DNA of 64,000 nucleotides from positions 1-64,000 of the forward strand of contig RSEH01000151.1 of NCBI GenBank assembly GCA_006503475.1, in the 5' to 3' direction. Below the pieces are notes generated by a model, which had not been told where the DNA came from, searched no databases, and saw only the letters and a list, made by a program, of their open reading frames with translations. Both the position numbers and the translations under genes were made by a program. Of this stretch, positions 58,388-64,000 are shown piece by piece. The stretch comes from Stentor roeselii. Lineage: Eukaryota > Ciliophora > Heterotrichea > Heterotrichida > Stentoridae. Positions within the stretch are counted from its first letter, which is position 1. Each line of letters starts with the position of its first letter.

Positions 58388-60733
58388 TTAGTTATTTATA
58401 TCTTCAGGAATCTTATCTTCCTCTCTTTCATTCCTTGTCCTACTCGTAGAGATTCTGTCTCTTTTTCTACTCGCACTTCTCGATTCTTTCCATCCTATAC
58501 TACTCTTCTTAAACTCTTCAATAACAGTAAAATCATTATCAAAATCTTCATTTTTCCCTCTTAAAGTGCAATCAAATCCAGTTAAATGTTTAGTCTTCAG
58601 CTCATCCTCTTCATTTTCATTAACTTTACCATGTTCCAATCCATTACCCTGATATTCAGGAAGTACTTTTCCGGATTCTTTTAACTTCTTTTCCTTCACA
58701 TTTTTTTCCTTCTCCTCAGTCTTCTTAATTTTCCTGTCATTAAAATTTTCAACAGCCAAATAAACAATTCCTCCCAAAGCCCTTAAAATCATAATCGACA
58801 CTCCAGCAGCAGCAGTTGAAGCCAAAAACAAGAAACTAACAGAATTATTCTGTTTATCCAACTCACTCATCACATAAGCGAACCCTGAATTGCAAAGTAC
58901 CCAAATAATTGCCCATCTAGTTCGAAACTCTTCAAATTCTTCAAGTCTTTCTTTTTCTTCATCAGTTAAAACATCAGGTCTGTTTCCCCAAGTGCAGTCA
59001 TGAACGTTGCAAATTGAATAAATGAAGAAAATGTTGACATAAGTAGGGATCAGTAAGATGTAATGAAGGATTCCTTTTATGATGGTGATAGTCTCGCAAT
59101 TGAGGAGAACGACTAAAGCAAAGACGGAAGCAGTTCCTAGGATTGAAGCGACGACTACTTCAGGTTTATATGAAAAGTTTTGAGAATAAGCGAAATAACA
59201 GATCAAGTAAATTATGTAGACTTGATAACATCCTAAAATAAATGAAAGGCCTTTGTAAGCGTCTTCGATTCGACGAGGTTTGACCCCCATTGATAGCAAA
59301 AATATAATAATAAGTAAACTGATATAGAAAAGAATGATTATATCACCGATCCAGAAGTAGTATTTGTCGTAAATGTAGTTTTTTCGAACTGCTATCACCA
59401 TTGCTAGACAAAAAAGACCTACGATGAACCAGGTGTAGATTACGTTTAGGAGATAGTAAAGCATTTGAAGTAAAAAAAAGAATTTTCTAGGACATGAGTG
59501 ACTTGATTTGTAGATTTTCTGGATTTTTCTCACTGTGTCCACTAGCGCGAACCAGCTTCCATTTATCCACCTTCTTCGTTGGGCCATTAGTACTGATATA
59601 CTATCGGGTACATCCGTTTCTGCTATACTTTTTTTCACATATCGAAGAATGTACTTCTCATTTCTTTTTGTTACAAGGGATAAACATAGCACACGGTCTT
59701 CTGCTAAGTAGATATTTGATTGAAAAGCATCCATCAGTTCAGGGTGGCAAATTGATTTGAAATAATCTTCCCATAATGGCGCACCGCTCAGTGCTTCCCA
59801 TCGATAAGCACTGAAAGCTCCAGGTAAGACAGTTATATACCCGATAACACTTTCAAGAGCTTTATCAAGCATATGAGAAAACTTATACTCAACAACCTGA
59901 GCAGGTATGACAACTTTCCAAAAATCAAAATTAATCGGTCGTATTTCCCCACAACACCCAGCGACCTGAGAATCACGATCCATTGCCTGATACAAATAAA
60001 AAAGCGATCCAGGCAAAGGTCGAGTTCCAACATCAAGCATCATAACAAACCTCGGTTTAATCATAGGACAAAATCCTCCAAAAAACCAAAGATGACTATT
60101 AAGCTTCCTTTTATTCATCTGTTTAACACAAAAAACAAGTTTCAAAGGAATATCTTCATCATTACAACAATAATTCTGCATGAAACAATGTCCAAATTCA
60201 TCAAATTCTTCTTGATTCTTAATTTTGCAATCAAGAAGATTTTCCACTTCAAATCTCGATTTAACAACTTCTTCATCGAAGAAGTTCTGAAAAAAAGACT
60301 TTTGTTTTAAAAAAGTTTGCAAAAAAGGACGCATTCCGTCGACTATCACGACGCAGGCGACTTTAGAGACGTCGACTCCTGATGATTTGAAATATGGAAG
60401 GTTTTCTGTGATCCCGGTCAAGGTGTTAGTCAGGTGCTCGAAGGACTCGTTGTACATCGCGACGACGATTAAGAACTCGCAACGACTGTGGCTTGTGTAA
60501 AGCAAAGATTTTAGAACTGATGGGATGAAAGAATGGTCTGGGGGTATCGGCTTTAAACCTCTTGTGTAGTGAAGGGCTTTAAAGGACTTTTCTTTGGAAT
60601 GACGAGTTGTCATGATTTTTTGTAATTTCAGGGGCTGGTAGATGAGGCATAGTCTTTGTTTTAAGGATTTTTCGAGAGATTTTTGATGATTTTCTGGGAA
60701 TTTTTTTGTAGGTTTTTTTCGGAATAAGTTCAT
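58388..60733 (-). CDS. Chitin synthase-like glycosyltransferase
   Basis: This 781-residue GT2 protein has FLIVVAMYNESFEHL near residue 85. A donor-site Asp follows in MMLDVGTRPLPGSLFYL, then GYITVLPGAFSAYRWEAL, acceptor-site LAEDRVL near 343, and the QRRRWINGSW signature near 384. That QRRRW with EDR is the mark of processive chitin synthases. At least six membrane segments follow (about 415-690). A charged tail (EKEKNVKEKKLKESGK) ends the protein. It polymerises UDP-GlcNAc into chitin across a membrane; in heterotrichs a cyst wall or lorica is the likely product, which is inference. Hyaluronan synthase is less likely. Confidence 0.87.
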   Translation of the reverse strand: MNLFRKKPTKKFPENHQKSLEKSLKQRLCLIYQPLKLQKIMTTRHSKEKSFKALHYTRGLKPIPPDHSFIPSVLKSLLYTSHSRCEFLIVVAMYNESFEHLTNTLTGITENLPYFKSSGVDVSKVACVVIVDGMRPFLQTFLKQKSFFQNFFDEEVVKSRFEVENLLDCKIKNQEEFDEFGHCFMQNYCCNDEDIPLKLVFCVKQMNKRKLNSHLWFFGGFCPMIKPRFVMMLDVGTRPLPGSLFYLYQAMDRDSQVAGCCGEIRPINFDFWKVVIPAQVVEYKFSHMLDKALESVIGYITVLPGAFSAYRWEALSGAPLWEDYFKSICHPELMDAFQSNIYLAEDRVLCLSLVTKRNEKYILRYVKKSIAETDVPDSISVLMAQRRRWINGSWFALVDTVRKIQKIYKSSHSCPRKFFFLLQMLYYLLNVIYTWFIVGLFCLAMVIAVRKNYIYDKYYFWIGDIIILFYISLLIIIFLLSMGVKPRRIEDAYKGLSFILGCYQVYIIYLICYFAYSQNFSYKPEVVVASILGTASVFALVVLLNCETITIIKGILHYILLIPTYVNIFFIYSICNVHDCTWGNRPDVLTDEEKERLEEFEEFRTRWAIIWVLCNSGFAYVMSELDKQNNSVSFLFLASTAAAGVSIMILRALGGIVYLAVENFNDRKIKKTEEKEKNVKEKKLKESGKVLPEYQGNGLEHGKVNENEEDELKTKHLTGFDCTLRGKNEDFDNDFTVIEEFKKSSIGWKESRSASRKRDRISTSRTRNEREEDKIPEDINN

Positions 60734-61030
60734 TTTGGGTTAGGTGCAGGGTTTATATTGAGGAAGATTTTTTAAATAGGATTTTTTTGGAGTATGTTCA
60801 TTTTTTGGTGAGGTGGATAGTTTAGTTTGAGGAAAAATTTTTAAAGGTTGATTCGAATGAATAAATTTTAGTTTAGGTGGCTTAAGGATAGTCTATATTT
60901 AGGAATAATTTTTTTGGAGTAAGTTCGTTTTGGGTGAAGTGGATAGTTTAGATTGATGAAACAAATTTTAAAGTTTGATTTGAATGAATAATTTATTTAG
61001 GTGGCTTAAGGATTGTTCAAATTTACTTTA
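60714..61030. repeat. Three-copy repeat over the chitin synthase start
   Basis: Unit 2 (60782-60908) and unit 3 (60909-61030) are about 127 bp and share GGAGTAxGTTC, GTGGATAGTTTAG and TTTAGGTGGCTTAAGGAT. Unit 1 (60714-60781) is a shortened copy that includes the gene's ATG and first codons. On the minus strand unit 2 has an ATG that opens a nine-codon upstream frame, and unit 3 has ACG there. The promoter and start were evidently amplified in tandem. Confidence 0.85.
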
Positions 61031-61164
61031 GTTGACTAAGAATGACTAAAATATTTTTTTATGCTATGTTCATAGTAATTTAAATTTAAAACAATTATTA
61101 TATATTTCTTTCTATTCTTTTATTAATACTTCCAATAGATTATTATCTAAACTATCTCTTTCCA
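60734..61164. other. Spacer made largely of repeat units
   Basis: This spacer is between the chitin synthase start and the 3' end of the zinc-finger gene. Units 1-3 of the repeat fill up to about 61030; the remaining 130 bases are A+T-rich without features. Confidence 0.6.
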
Positions 61165-62658
61165 TTAATTAATGCATTTATAATGAGTCAGTGTATGATC
61201 TGAATTATGATCAAAGCTTCTATCATAACCTGAACAAACTTCACAATATGCTTTTTCAAAACCCATCACTTCCTCTCCACAAATAAAGCAAATCCTTTCA
61301 GGGCAATACCTGCAATAATTCGTACTAATACTAACCTTATGACACTCTTGACATTCGAAATTATTTTGAAAGACAACTCGATTTCTTTTACAAGACCAAC
61401 ATTCCCAATACTTTTCTTCATTATTTTCTCCACAATTTTCACAAATCCAGTCTCCATGAATAAAATCACAATTAGGACATTTTTCACCAATATTTGATGT
61501 AAATTTACAACTTTTACATTCTTGATTTATATTATCAATTGAAAATGATTTATAATGCTGCTCAATAAACATTAAATAATGATCGAAAGTTTGATAAACT
61601 TCTTTTGATAGGCAAGTGAATTCTAAGAATGAAATAAGAGAAGGAGACCATTTTATATACCCAGTGGCTGAGGCATCGTAGCAGACAAGAACTGGATAAA
61701 GATTATGTCTTATGATAAAAATCAATAAATCTGCAGAGTTCCCTGATTTTATTGAAATAATTTTTGAATTGTAGTGAAAACTCCATTTGTGATCTTTTGA
61801 AGTCACTAGTAAAGTTTGTTTCTGGTTATTTTCAAGTAAAATTGAGGAGATATTAAAATTTGTCTTAACTGTTCCATTAAATATTGATGAAAGATCTAAT
61901 GAAGACTTCAGGACTGATAAGGCATATAAAGAATCGATTGAGTCTCTTTGGAGGTTGCTCCAGTTGAATGATAAAAAAAGAAGTTTTTGTTCTGTTTTTT
62001 GAAGCTTTAAAGATTTCACGAGAGGAGTTGAACATTCATGATTCAACTGATTTAAATTAAGTGATTGAGAAATGAAATTTGAAATAGTTCCAATTGACAA
62101 TTTAACTAAAGAGTGTCTCAGGTAATTTTGAATATTTTCAATATGATATTCAAATAAAAAAGAAACATCAGTAACATGTTTTCGCTTTATTTTAGACACA
62201 TCTATACTTATTCTATATTGTAAATCGTTTCTAGCTATGACAAATTCAGCACCACATTCACAAATGTTCTTTTCATAAATCAAAGGATATACTTGATGAA
62301 AGGCGCATGCAGGTTTGCACTTCTGGGAATTAACTCCATGTAATTTACTGCAAATCTTATCGAAAAATACTTCTAAATCTTCATCTTCTGCACAATTTTT
62401 AAACAAATACCTGATTTTCTCAGTGTCTAAATCTATCTCGTTAATCAAGGCGGATCTTGAAGCATTTGCGAAAAAGCATTTGACGCAGTTCAAGTTGTTG
62501 CAGGTATGTTCCCGACATGAAAGTTTTAAAGATCTGGGCATTAGAAGAGCTTTGAGTAGACTTGCGTACCTTTCAGGAATTAACTTTAATAAAAAATCTT
62601 GAGTGGCTTGATTTTGATTTATTTGAAGATATTGCTGATCAATAACAAAACTTTCCAT
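61165..62658 (-). CDS. Inactive USP-like protein with RanBP2-type zinc finger
   Basis: This 497-residue protein resembles plant UCH-type USPs (DUF627/629 group) from about residue 40: CREHTCNNLNCVKC, VFFDKICSKLHG, QKCKPACAFHQV, NICECGAEF, then SLYALSVLKSSLDLSSIF and LYPVLVCYDAS. The Cys box that should open the domain is absent, and the active-site His region (GHYHCFxYS in plants) reads QTLLVTSKDHKW, so it is probably not a protease. The C-terminus has WICENCGENNEEKYWECWSC, a RanBP2-type zinc finger (W, CxxC, N, CxxC), flanked by further CxxC pairs. It may bind ubiquitin or RNA. Assignment is by eye and needs profile comparison. Confidence 0.6.
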   Translation of the reverse strand: MESFVIDQQYLQINQNQATQDFLLKLIPERYASLLKALLMPRSLKLSCREHTCNNLNCVKCFFANASRSALINEIDLDTEKIRYLFKNCAEDEDLEVFFDKICSKLHGVNSQKCKPACAFHQVYPLIYEKNICECGAEFVIARNDLQYRISIDVSKIKRKHVTDVSFLFEYHIENIQNYLRHSLVKLSIGTISNFISQSLNLNQLNHECSTPLVKSLKLQKTEQKLLFLSFNWSNLQRDSIDSLYALSVLKSSLDLSSIFNGTVKTNFNISSILLENNQKQTLLVTSKDHKWSFHYNSKIISIKSGNSADLLIFIIRHNLYPVLVCYDASATGYIKWSPSLISFLEFTCLSKEVYQTFDHYLMFIEQHYKSFSIDNINQECKSCKFTSNIGEKCPNCDFIHGDWICENCGENNEEKYWECWSCKRNRVVFQNNFECQECHKVSISTNYCRYCPERICFICGEEVMGFEKAYCEVCSGYDRSFDHNSDHTLTHYKCIN

Positions 62659-62733
62659 AATAATAAAGTAGATGATCTTAATTCAATACCCTGAAAAACT
62701 CATCTATAATGCTTAACATAATACAAGAAAATA

Positions 62734-63807
62734 ATGATCAACTACAACTCTTACATTGACTCTTTTACATCTAGGACACAGAACTCTTCACCTTCCTATT
62801 CTGTTATGAAAAAACCTGTAAAATCTAAACCTAGAGCTCATTATTTTCATGAATCTATTCCCCTGCACCATTCAGGTGAGCTATGTCCTCCAATCATTCT
62901 AGTTCAAAAAAAGCCAATAAGTATGTCACCAAGACGAGTAATGAACGTAAAAATTCCCAACGCTGAAAGCCGTCTACGTCGTAACCCTTCAGTGATAGCA
63001 GAAATCGAGACCCAGCCCTTCAGCAGTCGAAGTGTTGACTTTCCAAAGGTCCCTGTAGTTTACTCAACTCTAAAGCACAGACGACTATCAAGCATTGCAA
63101 GTAACTTATCATCTGCCAGAGGAGTTTTGAAAAAAGACTTGTCACAAATCGCTTTCGATTCACTTAAAATCAAAGAAAGAGGTAAAAGTCTTATGAGAGG
63201 CTCGATGGTTTCTTTATCAAGGCCAAGTATTTTCGAGTCTCTTAACTCTTTTATTTCATTTGTTGAGAATACTTATCGAAAAGTCTATGAAGAAATCGAT
63301 ATCTCGCAAAAAGGATTTATTACTCTTGATGACTTTATCAATCAAGTCATGTTTGTTGAATTAATCAGCAGTGGCGGAAGGACTAACTCGAAAAATATTG
63401 AAAATTATGAAAAAGTTAAAGCGAAAGCGGAGGATATTCTTGCGGTCTTCGCGAAAGTTGCGAAGTCTTCGAAGGTTACGAAAAAAGACTTTTTTTCGAT
63501 TTGTGCTTTATATGAGTTTACTAAAACTAATGCACTTAGTTTTAATTTGCTTGACAATGATATGAGACTGGCGGTGATGTCAAAATCCTTAGAATTCGAG
63601 AAAATCTTTGAATGCTACGCAAAAGAAGGACGAATTCGTATGAAAGACCTTCACAACATCCTTCTATGCCTACGCATATCAGACCTGCATCAAATCGAAG
63701 GAATGCTATACCTAGAAAACATCGACCTGGGTTGTTTTTTCCGTTACCTGCCTCTTTTTTCCTGGATGCACGAAAAAGTGATAAAATCATTAGACTATTC
63801 TCCATAA
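62734..63807 (+). CDS. EF-hand protein with disordered N-terminus
   Basis: In this 357-residue protein the first 150 residues are basic and disordered. An EF-hand-like unit follows at about 185-205 (YEEIDISQKGFITLDDFINQ), with D, S, K, I and D at ligand positions, and a further helical unit (EILAVFAKVAKS-like AEDILAVFAKVAKSSKVTKK). A C-terminal helical region ends CFFRYLPLFSWMHEK. Similar to ciliate EF-hand proteins of the cortex; function unknown. Diverges from the USP-like gene across 75 bp. Confidence 0.6.
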   Translation: MINYNSYIDSFTSRTQNSSPSYSVMKKPVKSKPRAHYFHESIPLHHSGELCPPIILVQKKPISMSPRRVMNVKIPNAESRLRRNPSVIAEIETQPFSSRSVDFPKVPVVYSTLKHRRLSSIASNLSSARGVLKKDLSQIAFDSLKIKERGKSLMRGSMVSLSRPSIFESLNSFISFVENTYRKVYEEIDISQKGFITLDDFINQVMFVELISSGGRTNSKNIENYEKVKAKAEDILAVFAKVAKSSKVTKKDFFSICALYEFTKTNALSFNLLDNDMRLAVMSKSLEFEKIFECYAKEGRIRMKDLHNILLCLRISDLHQIEGMLYLENIDLGCFFRYLPLFSWMHEKVIKSLDYSP

Positions 63808-63818
63808 CCTATGAATAA

Positions 63819-64000
63819 CTAATAAAAGAAAGAAACTCTTCTAGGGTTGGCTTCATTGAAGTCCTTTTCCTTCTCAGCAGCAGGTCGCACATAATGTTTA
63901 GATCCTTTAATGCCTCTCAGAATTTTCATTTCTTCGACATGTGCAAGTCGAATGTCCTCAACACTTAAAGTTTCATGAGGTTCAAGTCCGAGACTTCTTC
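63819..64000 (-). CDS. 3' end of a gene running off the window
   Basis: The minus-strand frame is open from the window edge to a TAG at 63819-63821, giving 59 or more residues. Visible pieces are LSVEDIRLAHVEEMKILRG and AEKEKDFNEANPRR. Not recognised. It converges on the EF-hand gene, 11 bp away, as is typical here. Confidence 0.55.
   Translation of the reverse strand, partial: RSLGLEPHETLSVEDIRLAHVEEMKILRGIKGSKHYVRPAAEKEKDFNEANPRRVSFFY

Noticed and set aside
1-64000. tRNA or rRNA genes and CRISPR arrays
   Set aside because: No T-loop-like GGTTCGAATCC context, conserved rRNA block or regularly spaced direct repeats were found by eye. A tRNAscan search would be decisive for tRNAs.
1-64000. 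Reassigned genetic code (TGA as Trp, as in some heterotrichs)
   Set aside because: Long frames such as 22743-30176 have many TGG and no in-frame TGA, and TGA serves as the stop at 36222 and 57577.
1-64000. Virus-derived or retroelement genes
   Set aside because: No reverse transcriptase, integrase core, capsid or packaging ATPase motif was seen.

Overview
The window reads as macronuclear DNA of a heterotrich ciliate, most like Stentor. Long open frames are A+T-rich and nearly all intronless. TAA, TAG and TGA all end genes, and none of the long frames contains an in-frame TGA, so the code appears standard. Three genes need a 15-nucleotide intron (57113-57127, 12179-12193, 38209-38223). All three introns begin GTA, end TAG and carry an A at position 10, the tiny-intron signature of heterotrichs. 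The repertoire also fits a large ciliated, phagotrophic cell: a SHIPPO-repeat axonemal protein, a BEACH-WD40 protein, VPS29, an SK-type potassium channel, an MTA1/AMT1-type adenine methyltransferase, a chitin synthase, and cysteine-rich multi-pass surface proteins.

Layout. 0-7.8 kb is gene-poor: a GBP-like membrane GTPase, a truncated upstream-flank-sharing copy of it, and about 4.5 kb with no recognisable gene. 7.8-12 kb is a tandem family of three RimL-like acetyltransferases on the minus strand, with an F-box gene and a gene relic between copies 1 and 2. 12-22.7 kb holds coiled-coil and low-complexity proteins, a TPR-like protein, a 1129-residue cysteine-rich multi-pass protein and VPS29. 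22.7-36.2 kb holds a 2477-residue BEACH protein and a 1435-residue protein that resembles only the part of a BEACH protein upstream of the PH-BEACH module, plus two unknown genes. 36-46.9 kb is dense and mixed: coiled coils, an EF-hand coiled-coil protein recovered by splicing, SHIPPO, a domesticated Merlin/IS1595-type transposase, a membrane protein, a mitotic cyclin, MTA1 and an SK channel. 46.9-53.1 kb groups four proteins with N-terminal acylation signals (one a non-RD kinase, two EF-hand-like) along with SDHAF4 and a ULK-like kinase. 53-64 kb holds the second cysteine-rich multi-pass protein, a chitin synthase with a repeated 5' flank, an apparently inactive ubiquitin-protease-like zinc-finger protein, an EF-hand protein and the 3' end of one more gene.

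Packing is extreme. Divergent start codons are 16 bp (31898/31915) and 14 bp (44526/44541) apart. One convergent pair has abutting stop codons (22742/22743) and another overlaps by 4 bp (45605-45608). The 4.5-kb empty stretch therefore stands out. The most unusual items are the domesticated transposase with two catalytic positions replaced, the BEACH-less relative, the pseudo-protease, the cluster of acylated proteins, and the repeat arrays at gene ends. All family assignments come from reading the sequence by eye; no database search was run.
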